Shown piece after piece: positions 21,951 to 34,538 of a DNA stretch of 64,000 nt. Numbering within the stretch: position 1 is the first letter of the stretch; each line of letters opens with the position of its first letter. The position numbers and the translations under genes were made by a program. The notes below the pieces were generated by a model. The model was not told the origin of the DNA. It worked only from the letters and a program-made list of their open reading frames with translations, and searched no databases. The stretch is from NCBI RefSeq assembly GCF_028453695.1, contig NC_135781.1, forward strand, positions 17,793,640-17,857,639, read 5' to 3'. This DNA comes from Augochlora pura. Lineage: Eukaryota; Arthropoda; Insecta; Hymenoptera; Halictidae.

Positions 21951-24900
21951 ATACCAACTAGGCGTTCGATAAGTGGGGCTTTAAAGCGACGGTTCTCAAA
22001 TCGTTTCACATGAAACGGGAACTGTGTCTTCGATGAAAAAATCGGATCGGAAGTTAAGCGACTCGCATTTTCACTGGCGGCCTAGCTACATCGGAAATTT
22101 TTTAATCTCAAAGATATATGCTAAACGCTTAACGCGGCTGGCGTTAATGATAACTGGAAACGACAAGATTGAATTTAGTCAGTTCTTGGGTGATTTTTCT
22201 TACTGAGTGTTTATTGGGTTATTATTATAGCATATTTATTGGATATTTATTGTACAGTGTTTGTTGGATTTTTACCAAAATACGTAGTTATAATAAAATG
22301 TGTAATTTATTATAATGCTTTAATACACTAAAAGAAAAATGAGATTCATATGCTCGAATAAAAGTCATTAATGATGCCTTCATGACTCCAACAGTATTTT
22401 ATAAAAAACGATTTGATCAGTTATGGTAGATTTAGCGTTATTGGAATTAAATTGTGAAGTTAAGACGTATGGTACCGACTACTCTTCCAACTTTCGTGCA
22501 TTTTACATGCCCTAAACAACTTGAATACCCGAACTATCAAACCAGTAAAAATGGTTGTAGAACTTTTCTTGTATTAATAATATCATAAGAAATGATTCCA
22601 TGAGAAATATTTCGCTAAACATCTTTACACAGTCATATATTATGATTGAAATCACACGAATTTTAAACAAATCCAATTGTGTCATTGTTATAAAACCATG
22701 TTCTAGTGTTAATATACAGGTACTAGGTCGAAGATTTGCTGAATATATTTTGCTACGGTTTGTCTTATTGTTTCTCATATTGTAGATGCAAATTTGGACG
22801 CGTATACGAATTTGATGTGAGTGCTCGTAATTGCGAGAAAAGTAACAGACGTCGATAATGTTAACAAGCACATTAGATTTACATAAAATTTACAGAACAA
22901 CTTTGATTGCGATCAGAAAAGGATTCGACGCGTTTGCTTGGCGGCCTGATTTGCATAAATCACTTTGAATTGTTCAGCCGTTAAGTTAAATTAAAACCAA
23001 AAACGGCGACGTACCTGTTTCTCTGTATGTAGAGTTGTGACGCTCGTTTAATGACGATCGATTATCATCGTGAATATAAATTACGTGCGAACGCAATTAT
23101 ACTGTCGTATTCCAGAGTTTTGTTGGACTCATCGGTCACGAACGATTCGATTGAAAACAAACAGAGAACGCGAGCAGCCTTTTGTTTGACAAACGCTGGC
23201 ATAAATAATTATAATTAGCGCTGGAAAATATATCCGCGAATCGTGCTCATAATCCGCTGACGAATTATGTCTCATTTTATTGAACTCAGCGAATTGTTAA
23301 ACATGCCAGAATTAGGTTGAAAATATAATGTATTACTGTGACACTTCAACTTTCGAAGAAAATGTCCATTTATTGCTTGCTTGCAAATTTTTCATATAGA
23401 TCTACGCTTTTGTGGCTAATGTAACTAATGGAACTAATGCGAAAGACATAAAAATTAAAAATACATCTGATTCTGTCATCTTAGGTTCATTCAGAATTTG
23501 AATGAAGTGATCATCGCATTAATCTTGTTAAATACGTTATTTTAACATCAGTGTAAAATGTTACGTAATTTGTCCATGTGTTTAAAAATTTAATGATCTT
23601 TGATTAGTTAAGCACAGTTATAATATCAGACATTATTAGAACATAGTAGTGGAAATATTTCCATGACATGGCGCTAATATAGTAATACAGGTTTTACACT
23701 CTAAATTAATACTTTTGTAGATCACATACACCTTTCTGCATTTAAAATTCACATATTTAGAATCATTTGCAATTAAATTTATATTAAACTTAATGATTCA
23801 ATGATATTTTGTAGATAATTATTGAAATTTATTAATTAATATTTATTATTCGTAGTGAAATTTTTATAATTTTATAAATAAGTATATAAATTTATTTCGA
23901 ATCTAAAATTTGAATAAAAACAGCCATTTTTTATCTACCAAAGGGTTCATTCCATTTGTAAGAAAGTGAATATGGTTCACAAGGTAATTCATTTGCAGTA
24001 TCACAAAAATTTATTGAAATTAAATAACTGGTTTCACATAATTATTTAATTGTAATTCAAACATTGCTAAATGTTATTATTATACCTTTCATATTTTCTT
24101 AAGAAATATTTCGCAATAAGGTCAATACATCTCAATTTGCAAAGAAACGTGATACCGGGGACAGTACCCACAAATTTTTCAGCCGGCCTTCTTGAATTCC
24201 TGAATTCGCTAGGCTGGCTCCGACACTTAAGAAATCTGATTTTCTGCTCACGTATATCGAAGGATTACTTGGGTATTCGTCTTCGAGCAAGACGACCACT
24301 TCATTTCGGATATCCACAAACAACGGACGAATCATCCCTTCGATCCTCTCGTTTTTCCCTACTCTAACATCGTCCCTTGTGTTCCTCACGATGGCAGAAT
24401 ATGAAGCTATTCTTTTTATTGTCATGAAGAAATCAGAATAAATCAATACCGGACGAGAGCTTCGGCATTATTCGAAGCGCAATCAAGAAATCTAAACTTC
24501 AAATCCTTTTCAAGATAGACATGGTGTGTTATCACCATTTTATAAAAATAAATGATGTCATTATCGAGCTCTTAAAATATTTTATTTAGAATGATGGTAG
24601 AAAATGCAAAAACGAATATACGTATTTTATAAATTGAGACACAAAATCTGAAATCTAATTTAATATTAGTATTATTAACTTCAATGATTAATATTTAAAA
24701 CATTGACACTTTTCAAATTGTTACAAAATTTGTTGTTATAGACGAAAATGTATCTTCTTGAAATTATCGAGAAAAACTTGAAACATATATGTTGTTTAAG
24801 TAATTTGAAGTTTTATAGAAATATGATAACAGTGATCAAACAGTTAAGAAATGATGAATGAGTTATGTAACGTCACGTATTTCCGGTAAAATGATATAAG

Positions 24901-27900
24901 CTGGATTTATACATACAGTACAGCAGTATTTCCGTGAAAAGAATATTTGTAAGTGAGCGGTTCTGGGAAATGAAGCTGCATCGGTCAGAAGGAACTGTCG
25001 GACCACATTTACCCCCTTGCCCTCCCTTATTCCTCTCGTTCATTCTCCCTCTCCTGTAAAATCAATAGGTGCGTCGGCGTCCGGCACGATAGAATTCTGC
25101 CATATAACCTCGGACGATTTACTAAAAATCGATCAAACTCGACGTGTACCGGACATGGCGAAATATATTGTGAGATTTCCTACGCTGCAAACTATGAGAA
25201 CGATAAACCCTTCTTTGTAATACAAATTATGACGATACATAAAATATTTCCCAGCGTGTCATCTTCTCACATTTGAAGTAAACAGTTAAGTAATATATAA
25301 TGTATTAGACCTACCAGAGTAAACGAAAAATAGATTAAAAATTATTATTACTGTTGCATCCGTTTCCACTATGATAAAATGACGTCAATTTCTGTCAAAT
25401 ACGATTTTTAAAACTGGTCAGAAGAAGATAGCTTTCTCAATTAATTTAATAATACAAATTGAGAAAGGGAATATATTAACCGAAATATTACAATTTATTT
25501 CTTATTCTTAGTATATATCTTTTGCATATTAAGCAATAGTATCGAAGTTCATTGAATTTTAATTGATGACAAGAAATGTGGTCCTATGCGTAAATAAAGT
25601 ATTAGTTATCAGTGGATTACAGATCTTCATACATCTATAACATGTCCAAACTTGTAAAATACTGGGAAACGTGTAAATTGATAAGAATTATTAACATCTT
25701 TTTTGTTTTTATTGAGGAATTTATGGTTTTTCACTGATTTTATATAGTTTCCTTTGTGTTTCACACCGCGCGTATACGTACAGCGTCTATTTACAAGTGA
25801 AGTATCTGCTTCGTATCTGCTTTCTTCAGAATGTTATTACAATAAAGGATTTTTCAGCTAGAAAAGGAAATGTCTATCTAATTCATAAAACAAGTTATGA
25901 AAATAGGAATTTGCAGAAAAATCTGCAGCCCAATTATAAGTAATAGCTTCGTTAAGGAATACACTACTTTCATAAATCAAAATTCATTTCGGTAGTTACG
26001 TTGCTGTGTGTTCGATTATTCCCAATTCCACTCAACTAATATTTACTTCACCGTGTAGCAGCGGTTCGTCAACCGTGAAGCTTGAACGATGCTCGACGAC
26101 GAGCAGAATGCGCCTTTGTCTCTTTTGCGAATTAATTTCAAGGACGAGGACCTTTGTGTCCCGCGAGGGCTCTTACTTGGCATCGTGCAAACCCAATTTA
26201 CGCTTAAACAAGAAGCATCTTCGCATAACTTAGCCTTGCGTGAAATCCAGCGTCAAAGGGAGGGAAGTTCCTTTTTTAAGCTCCTCGACCTCCTAGGATT
26301 TAGACAGTGAACTTCAAAGACTTGGAAGATGGGGCGAAAGAATACGCAGGATTTCAAATTACACGACGAACCATGTTCTGCGAGTATGCGAGGAAATCAA
26401 TTATAATTTCAACCCTCCGGGACGTTTTAAATTTACAAGAAACGAGAAAGGTTTCTTCTTTGACTCCCTTCTTTTGTTTATCTAGGTAGTAATTATTATA
26501 GTTAGAGGTCTTATTATATGCTATTATGCATATAGAAAATGTTGAATTGCATTATACATATATATGTAAGCAAATATATGATGATATAACCATTAATACT
26601 CCGAAATTTTACCAACTGTAATAAAATTATTGCCGCCATGTTATATATTATGAAATATTTATATCAAAATAGTTTCTTTATATCTTTAGGAATAAATTCT
26701 TCAAAAGGAAGACTCTAATTTTTATTAATTCTTACTACATAATCCATTATATTTATTTAATTTGTTCCCCTAAGTGCAACGAGATGCAATTCTTTCTCTT
26801 GCATCTCTTCCATAACCAAAGCCTGACTTAACGCCTTTCTTTTTTTACTTGAACCCTTATAATTAAGTAATTTTTCGATCCTAATAATTTTGCTAAACGA
26901 AACGAACAATGTTTGTTTCTTGTATCTGCTCATTTACATTTATTCCTACACTTTGATAACAGAAAAATCAAATTTTGTTATGATTTAAAAGAAACTAGTA
27001 AAACTCATATTTAGTAAATTATATATAAAATCTTCACCACGGGTCTGATTTGTCGTTATAGTGCTATCTATCCCTTCATAACCTAACCCTTTATACACAC
27101 TACTATTATACTAATATACGCTACCATACTCGTAGAAACATTCATGTAATTCATCATTTTTTTCCGACAAAATAGTATCTATATCTATGTCTATATCAAA
27201 TCATTTGCTGCGAAGAATTAATCGCAACTTATTAATTTTCTATGCAATATAAAATTTTTCAACGAACCAACATAAATTTGTAAATTTGCGATTTGCAGCT
27301 TTAATTTATATCTCCAAAACGTCAAAAATGTTGCTAGTAAAAGTATCGGAAATTTACTTTTTTGAAATCCTTCAACTGGAACACAATTCTAAACGTTGCA
27401 ATAAATTATCATCATTTTTCAAGGTAGTAGTAAATTGTTTGCACATAATAAATTGCTTTCTAAAATTTTCTATATCCATAACATGCGAAAAGTATAAAAA
27501 AAATAATGAAAAAGCAAATATATAAAAAAAATACCAATTCTATTATCAAACAACACATAGCAATAAAATGTAGAAACAAAGAAGTTTTGAATTATGAATT
27601 TGTTGAGCATGCTGATTAAAAAGTGATGTCTCAATCTCAAAATAATAGTAATAATACATTCTATCAAATATATATTTCACAATTCTGAAAAGAAGCCTTC
27701 ATAGACAGAAATTTATCCGATATCTGATTGAAGAACATACGAACTGAACCATTCCTACGTATAAAATTATCTGCAGAGCAAATGATGAGAATATTGCTAA
27801 TTTGAAACTAACAAAAATATTCTATGGTTATGGAAATATTCATAAGGATATTTTGCAACTATAATACGCAAAAAATTTCTGTCAAAATTTTGTCATAAAT

Positions 27901-28510
27901 AAATACTTACAAAAACTGTGGAAGAGAAGCGAAAGCAAGATCGGGGAAATCAATTTTATCAATATGATTGAAATAATCCGTATCGAACATGGATAGAATA
28001 GAATAGCCACACCGTCGCTAAAAAGCGACATGCTTCGCCATCTACTGGCGAAACATCGTATTTTGAATTTGAAAAAATAAAAGAAGTGTACTTAAAATTA
28101 TTGTTTTTAACTCTAAAATACTTGTAATAATACGGTATATAAACTGTATCTCGTAATTTCACAATTATCCATAATCCTGGTATTTTACGAAGTAGCACAC
28201 AAAACTAAGGATACTTACCAATAGTTCAAAAATTTAAGGATACTAGCAAGAAGCGAATATCGTATATACTTAATTTCTACTAGGAATGCTGAATATTATT
28301 TCGTGATAAAAAGCGTATACGGAGCGAACATTTAAATTGTAGAAATAATAATTATGAAACATGCAATAGAAAAGTACGATATAAAGTATAAATACTTTCA
28401 CGAGTAGTTCTGTTATCAATTCTAAAACTATATCATTACAAATAATATATAACAATAGCTTCATACATTTTTCTTGCAGAAATCATTAATCCATTCATCT
28501 AACTAATATT
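21951..28510. other. Intergenic, no gene seen
   Basis: AT-rich sequence with GC-richer patches at about 22920-23280, 24140-24400 and 26000-26450. The open frames in these patches overlap on both strands and match no family I know. No RNA gene was recognised. Confidence 0.45.
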
Positions 28511-29175
28511 AACATTCGAAGTTCTAACTTCAAGTTTCAACTTCAAATTACAAGCTCCAACCTCCAACCATTCAGTATTAAGACTTCAAACTTCAACCTC
28601 TAAGCTTCATGCTTACAGTTTCAAGCTTCAAACATCGTACATCAAGCTTCAAGCTACAACATTCAACATTAATACTTTAAGCATCAAGGTTCAATCCCCA
28701 AAAATCAAACTTCAAGCTTTAAGCTTAAAGCATAAAGCTGTAAGTTCCAACTTTCAACCATAATTCTTCAATCTACAACCTTCAAGCTCCAATATACAAC
28801 CCTAATACTACAAGCTTCAACCTTCAAACTGCAGGTTTAATACTTCAAGTTTCAAGGTTCAATCTTCAAGTTTCAAGCTTTAAGTTACAAGCTTCAGGTT
28901 TCAACATTAACATTTGTGGTCCAAATTTCAAGCTCTAACCATAAACCTTTGAGCTACAAGCATCAAGCTTCAACCTTCAACCTTAGTACCACAAACCTCA
29001 GCTTTCAATCTTCAGGCTTCAATCTCCAAGCCTCAAGTTTCAAGCTTCACGCTTTGACTTTCTACCTTCAAGCTTCAAACATCCAGCTACAATATTCAAC
29101 TCCAAACTTCAAGCTTCACGCTTCAATCATAAATTTTCAAGATTCAGGACTCCTGCTTCAAGCTACAACTTTCAG
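28511..29175. repeat. Degenerate TTCAAGC-type satellite
   Basis: About 660 bp built from permutations of short units such as CTTCAAG, TTCAACC, AGCTTCAA and ACTTCAAGTTTCAA, with a soft period of 6-8 bp and frequent AAGCTT. A + frame (28916-29263) runs through it and would encode a Ser/Gln/Leu-rich repetitive peptide; it is a by-product of the repeat. Confidence 0.88.
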
Positions 29176-30446
29176 GCGTGAACCAGCTTCACATGGGTTG
29201 CATACATACAGTAATCCCTCAATTCAAGAATCATATCTAGAGGCAACAAGGCTCTTGCATTAAGAGAATGCAGCAAACTGCTGTGTTCTGTTTTGCTAAC
29301 GATTCATAAGTGTACAGTGCTGTCCTCATAGTCAATAACAAAGGGTTGAAACAGCGGATGAGCAAAGTAGTATTATATCAGCAAACATATGCGAAACAAG
29401 TCACACTGACAACCAATGTACCTTGTCCTCACTTTACCCAGTTTGCGCTCTTACTTTTCTCGCGCAATTTGGCGCCTCCATCTGTAACACACAACGCATT
29501 ATTTCCACTACATTTTCCAGTGAATTTGCAAACGATGTTCAATGTACATTGAGATATGTTTCGATTGCATGTGTTTGTAGATAATATTTCGACAAGTTGA
29601 GCAGGATAAGGCTCAGCTAATTATTGCATTAAACTAAATATTAGTGCAGTAGAATGAATAAATGTTACAAGCAATTAGTGTAAACGTCATATCTTTTTTT
29701 GAAAGATGAAATACAGTCCATTTTAATGTATAAATTCCATTTTTCATGAATAAATTCGGCTATGGAGCTTCCAGTATTATTTTTGTAAACTCGCTGACAA
29801 ATTGTGGTCAAGAAACCTACGAGGCGAAATGTACAAGTCGAATACCGCGCCGCATATGTTTAGATAAAGCGCCGGGCGTGTAGATGCGAGAAAAGAATGA
29901 AACGCAAGCACGGTAAAGTGAAACAGCCTTGGTTTCTCGTTTGTGTGGATATACGCGTAAAGCCCGTTGGGTTCTGCATCTCTTGATCATCTCCCGTTCT
30001 CTTTCTAAATCGACTGCGCGAAGGTGGATGCGTAGTAAAATGGTGGGGATAGAACGGTTCTTCAATTGGAAGAAAAAAAGCTCTGAACTGAGAGACGACA
30101 CTAAGAGTTACGATTGACAAGTGCGCATTCCACAACAGCAACAAATGCATTTCCATGATAACCATGGAATATAGTTTATCGTTAACGAAATGGTTGTACT
30201 TATTAAAGTGTTAAATATTGATAACTTGTACAATAATAGTAAGTGGTCTTTGAACAATCAATTTCAACAGATACTTTAAGAATTTTAGTATAGGTCTCCT
30301 AACCTATTATTATATTTTAGTACAGTTATACACGGTATCAGTATAAACAATGTTATTTGGGCTACAGAGTAACTATTTTATAGAGATCTGTTAAATTCCT
30401 ACCACAACGTCAATCGAGAAAGTTTATAAATACATAATTTATAAAT
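29176..30446. other. Region upstream of TSSC4
   Basis: No recognisable coding. A slightly GC-richer patch at 29820-30120 precedes TSSC4 and may contain its promoter or a 5' UTR exon; a possible acceptor TTATATTTTAG lies near 30320. Confidence 0.4.
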
Positions 30447-31205
30447 ATGCATACATCGGGAGATTTTGTTTTGCATGGGGGTGACAGAGCATTTGCAAGT
30501 AGACAAAAATTATTGTTTGAAAAATTGTCAGATGCAGAGCAACAGTGTCATAGGACTAAGTCTGTTATTGAATCTACAAATGAAGATATGATTATCGATG
30601 ACATAAGCAATTCTCAAATTATAAGGTCAGGTTTAAAACGAAAATATGAAACAAGAAGACTTCGTGGTAAAGAAAGTATTTTTAAACGACCAGAAGGTCC
30701 TGCACCACGTGCAGCTAATAGAACTATACCAGACTATCACAAGAACCCTCATAAATGGATGAAATATAGTTTAGATGATGTATCTAATGAGGATATGACA
30801 GAACAAAGCAATACAAGAGCTGCTTTATCATTCCTGAATGAATTAAGAGCCCGAAGATCATTTGAACAAATAGAAGACACTGAGAAAATGGATTTATCTG
30901 AATTTTCAACTGACAAGGAACCAACTAAGATTGTTTTTAAATCAAGAAAAGTTAAACCCACTTCAGAAGTTCAGTTTAAGAAACCAAAAAGTGATACTCA
31001 GAAAATCTTTGATGAGCCAGTGATTATTGATCATGATGACAAACCAGTATTTAGGAGCAGTAAAATTATTATGCCAGAGTATGTTGTTGGACAGAAAAAA
31101 ACAAAGAAAATCAAGAAGGATAAACCGAAGCAGATATCAAAGATAGATCGTTTGAAACAACTTAAACTGGATCACCTACAAGAATTGGATGAAGAACAAG
31201 AATGA
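30447..31205 (+). CDS. TSSC4: TSSC4-like U5 snRNP assembly factor
   Basis: 252 residues from one exon. The N-terminus has FVLHGGDRAFASRQKLLFEK (about 7-26), and the middle has the family signature IPDYHKNPHKWMKYSLDDVS (about 93-112) followed by ALSFLNEL. These correspond to the conserved blocks of TSSC4, an intrinsically disordered protein that binds PRPF8/SNRNP200 and promotes U5 and tri-snRNP assembly in human cells. The C-terminus is Lys-rich (about 215-238), plausibly a nuclear localisation signal. The start is the first ATG in frame. The conserved blocks are short, so orthology is strong but not certain. Confidence 0.85.
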   Translation: MHTSGDFVLHGGDRAFASRQKLLFEKLSDAEQQCHRTKSVIESTNEDMIIDDISNSQIIRSGLKRKYETRRLRGKESIFKRPEGPAPRAANRTIPDYHKNPHKWMKYSLDDVSNEDMTEQSNTRAALSFLNELRARRSFEQIEDTEKMDLSEFSTDKEPTKIVFKSRKVKPTSEVQFKKPKSDTQKIFDEPVIIDHDDKPVFRSSKIIMPEYVVGQKKTKKIKKDKPKQISKIDRLKQLKLDHLQELDEEQE

Positions 31206-32404
31206 ACATCCTTTTAATACATTAAGTTAAGCATCTATATATGATATATTAGCTATTTCCTTTCATTTATTAATGTATGTTATATATAACAATATAAAAT
31301 ATTGCAATTGATTTGGACTCATTTGAAATGGCGCGATCGTAGAATTCTGCAGCTACATTCGCGCCACTTCTTTTTGTATTCGTCCTCCGTACAAAATACA
31401 CCAAAAACGAAACGTTGAAAATTTGTCAATTTTTTCCGTCAGATGCCATTGACAAGTATCTTTTGTGGTGGCAGTGTAGCTGAAATCACATTTTAATTTT
31501 ACTTTCATATGTGTAATTACACACATGAACTTAGACACAACACATATGCACTTGATTACAGGATGTAGAATTCTGAAGATTACTACAGGAATGAAACCTA
31601 CACACACATTTCCACCAATTTACTGCGTATCCAATCCGATCCTGTCTCAACAGTGTATCATCAGCCAATCAGGGCAAAGAAAATTTATATATACCGTCGG
31701 TAACGCATTAATCTGCGGCCTAGAGGAATGCCGAAATAGGGCTCATTACTGTACATACAATGTACAAAACCTGATATATTATTGTATTTCCTTAGCTTTG
31801 GCAAACCTTCCCACAATTTTACTGCGCATCTAATCCGCAGTGATATTTTTCTTATTATTGAATTTTCAGCCAATCAGAGCAAAGTAATTTCTCTTCCTAT
31901 TCTTGCTAACGGATAGTCTTGCAGGAACTTCACACTACTTTTGTGCACGTGCGCAATGCTCATTTCACTTTTCAGAAAACGCTGAAGTTAAAGTGTGCTT
32001 TGCATATTTCGAAGTTTTCATGTAAGCGTCGAGTGATCGGTGATTGAAACATAAATTCTTTGACTTCGGTAAGTTACATAAGGAAACTTAGGGAAATTAA
32101 ACATTTCGCTAAATTACAACGAGGAAACTGGCTTGCTTGATTGGAGGGGGAAAAAAATTCCTAACCTGTACTTGTGCTAACTCCGTCAAGATTCAAAATG
32201 GCGTTTCATTGATGTGCGAAAAACATAGATGAATTCACGAGCTAATGCGTTGTGCTAAGTTTATCGTTTGTGCTCCTATATTTGGTGAATTTATTTCTCT
32301 TGCCAGGATAGCAAGAAACAGAAAAAGGTTATGACACTGTCCCCGTGTGCGTCGTCCTAGGAAGTCCGTTTAGTATAATTCGTAGTCGAGGTACGGATTT
32401 AATA
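31206..32404 (+). other. TSSC4-SMIM13 intergenic region
   Basis: Contains the TSSC4 3' UTR and the presumed SMIM13 promoter and 5' UTR. Two imperfect direct copies (about 31614-31690 and 31811-31890) each have ACTGCGYATC, TAATCCG or CAATCCG, then CAGCCAATCAG. The CCAAT-containing block might be promoter proximal. No coding was seen. Confidence 0.45.
31614..31890 (+). repeat. Two-copy direct repeat with CAGCCAATCAG
   Basis: Copies begin near 31614 and 31811, about 195 bp apart. Each ends with CAGCCAATCAGRGCAAAG. Divergence between copies is moderate. Whether this is a tandem duplication or a CCAAT-box pair is undecided. Confidence 0.55.
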
Positions 32405-32477
32405 ATGCAGGAAATCGTCCTAGCAGCCTTCTCCGTGATATCGAGTCTACTCATAGTATTTGGCCTGGTGCTACTGG
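32405..32477 (+). CDS. SMIM13: SMIM13 exon 1
   Basis: ATG at 32405 followed by QEIVLAAFSVISSLLIVFGL and then VLLG, with donor GTAAGA. It carries most of the transmembrane helix. It is too short to stand out by itself but joins exon 2 in phase. Confidence 0.85.
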
Positions 32478-33891
32478 GTAAGAACGACTGATAGTAACGT
32501 TCCATTATTGCTGCGCGGTACGCGGACTGTTTCGAAACATTGTTGCCAGAGCTGTCGAGTAGTCATATAGTTTCAGAGTCGAAGGTATATGTAGTTGTAT
32601 AACTTTTGATCCAATACTTAACCTCTACTGTCACGTGTATAATATTTCCTAATCATTATTCTTAGTTGAAAAATTTCAACAGTCATCTATCTTATGTTGC
32701 ATCTGGACTGTCATTGAGAAATTATCTTTGAGTACTTTATGACAGTCTTCGTTATACAGAGTGTTCCAATACTTGCGGGGATAGGGTTTAAAACAATTAC
32801 TTAAAAAGAGTCGAGAATATACTGAGTGATCCATATATCAGAATTTAAATTGTTTTTGACAAAACACAAATTATCTTGTATTATTTCGCTGATTAATATA
32901 TGTTCGATTACAACTCTATATGTTTCTCTATCAAATCCTTAAACTACAGAGAAAGATGAATTCAGTGGTTTAGTTAGATGTTTATCCACGATTTTTTTAC
33001 TTATACATATTATTAATGTTTCAAAAATAAAGGTCTCTGTCCTTTACTAATAATAAAGAAAAAACTAATATGTAATTGATAAAACATTAAAACTAAAAAA
33101 GAACGAATGATATAAGCATGTAGAAATATATAAATTTGTCTTCCTTTATAGTTTTACAGTATGATAAGAAAGTGTATAGTACTGTTTAAAGAATACAGTA
33201 TGATTTCTGTTATTTAAATATTAATACATTTTGTAAAAAATAATTTTATGATGAATTATTAGAAATAGTTCTATATTGTAATGATTGATTTATGGACTAC
33301 TTTTCTATTGCGAAAAAGAAATATGAAAACTTTAAGCTTAATATGTAAGATGTTTAAGTTAAATATGTGTTTTATTTATCATTGTATGACAACATTTTTA
33401 TTTATTTTTTAGTTATTTTTATAAATAAAAATCTAATAGAATAGAGCAAAAAAGATAATTCTTCCTATTATAACATGTGTTCTTTAAAGCGATACATGTG
33501 ATTTCGATGTGTTAGAATTGTTCATATAATAAGAAATGAAACAAATATTTAGATGTTATAATCTCTATTTCAGACACTTATAAAAACCACTTTTATTTTA
33601 AATGTGCTATGGGTATTGAAAAGGTCTATATTATTAAGGTTTTGTTTTAGTGTTATGGATTATTTTGCGATAAACATACTTTTTATTTACTTATGTAACT
33701 TCTGATTGATTTGTAAATATAATTTCACAGAAATGTTTGTATGCTTTTTTGCAGGTTGGTATTTAGTTTGGAAGTTTTTCCTTTCAAGATTACCATTTGT
33801 GCAAGAACTGTTGGATGGAATGACTGAATCTTCATCAGTGAATGATTTAAAGAATGGTAGATCACGTATAAAGAAAATTCGCAGAGATTAA
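32405..33891 (+). CDS. SMIM13: SMIM13-like small integral membrane protein, two exons
   Basis: Exons 32405-32477 and 33755-33891 join in phase 1 to give a protein of about 69 residues. It has a hydrophobic N-terminal segment (about residues 4-28, LLIVFGLVLLG continuing into GWYLVWKFFL), then LSRLPFVQELL and a short basic, Ser-rich tail ending KKIRRD. Human SMIM13 has the same order: one membrane helix, a GWY-VW-FLS junction, F(V/L)xEL, and a charged tail. Function is unknown in the family. NAA10 begins 95 bp after its stop on the same strand, with no AATAAA in between. Confidence 0.88.
32478..33754 (+). other. SMIM13: SMIM13 intron
   Basis: GTAAGA...TTTTTTGCAG. It is very AT-rich, especially 32900-33700. 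A CAGAGTGTTCCAATACTTGC stretch near 32758 looks like one end of a TIR element; no partner end was found. Confidence 0.7.
33755..33891 (+). CDS. SMIM13: SMIM13 exon 2
   Basis: Acceptor ATGCTTTTTTGCAG. The exon encodes (G)WYLVWKFFLSRLPFVQEL, then an acidic/Ser segment and a basic end RSRIKKIRRD with TAA. Confidence 0.9.
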
Positions 33892-33986
33892 GGATTTGCT
33901 TGAAATTTTAAGAGTAGACAACGTCGAAGATACTTCAGTTAGAGAAGAGTGTTATTTGAGTATCCATAACATTTTTATTTGCAAAG

Positions 33987-34538
33987 ATGTCTATAAACAT
34001 ACGCTGTGCAACGACGGATGATTTGCTGAACATACAGCATTGTAATTTGCATTGCTTACCTGAGAATTATCAAATGAAATATTATTTGTATCACGCTCTT
34101 TCCTGGCCACAACTAAGCTATGTGGCAGAGGATGAAAAAGGCAGGATAGTGGGTTACGTTCTTGCTAAAATGGAAGAAGACTGCGAGGACAATCCTCATG
34201 GTCATATTACGAGTTTAGCAGTGAAGCGATCTCACAGAAGACTTGGCATTGCACAAAAGCTTATGAACCAGGCCTCCAGGGCAATGGTACAATGCTTTGG
34301 AGCAAAATATGTGTCGCTACATGTACGTAGAAGTAATCGAGCAGCTTTAAATTTATACACAAGCAGTCTACATTTTGAGGTGTCAGAAGTGGAACCAAAA
34401 TACTACGCGGATGGAGAAGATGCTTATGCCATGAAACGAGATCTCAGCAGTTTTCACAAGGAAAAGAATGCTTCAAAAGAAAAAATGAACAAGGATGGCA
34501 ATACGCACACGCATACCGGGCGATGCTGCGATCGTTAA
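33987..34538 (+). CDS. NAA10: NAA10-type N-alpha-acetyltransferase, intronless
   Basis: 183 residues. A GNAT-fold catalytic subunit of the NatA complex, which acetylates N-termini of nascent proteins at the ribosome with NAA15. LPENYQMKYYLYHALSWPQL (about 24-43) is the substrate-binding loop, GHITSLAVKRSHRRLGIAQK (about 72-91) includes the acetyl-CoA motif RRLGIA, and SEVEPKYYADGEDAYAMKRD (about 133-152) is the family signature. The catalytic domain is full length; the tail after about 155 is short, with HTHTH, versus about 80 residues in human. The second residue Ser before Ile-Asn-Ile-Arg adds one residue to the usual start. No intron interrupts it, and several substitutions in near-invariant positions (LNIQHCNLH, YLYHA, LGIA, HFEVSEVE) make a retrocopy/paralogue possible. 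Alternatively it is the sole orthologue (vnc in Drosophila). Confidence 0.93.
   Translation: MSINIRCATTDDLLNIQHCNLHCLPENYQMKYYLYHALSWPQLSYVAEDEKGRIVGYVLAKMEEDCEDNPHGHITSLAVKRSHRRLGIAQKLMNQASRAMVQCFGAKYVSLHVRRSNRAALNLYTSSLHFEVSEVEPKYYADGEDAYAMKRDLSSFHKEKNASKEKMNKDGNTHTHTGRCCDR

Noticed and set aside
24071..24446. Opposite-strand ~100-codon frames
   Set aside because: They overlap each other and show no family similarity or splice context.
28916..29263. 115-codon + frame through the satellite
   Set aside because: The sequence is a direct translation of the TTCAAG-type repeat.
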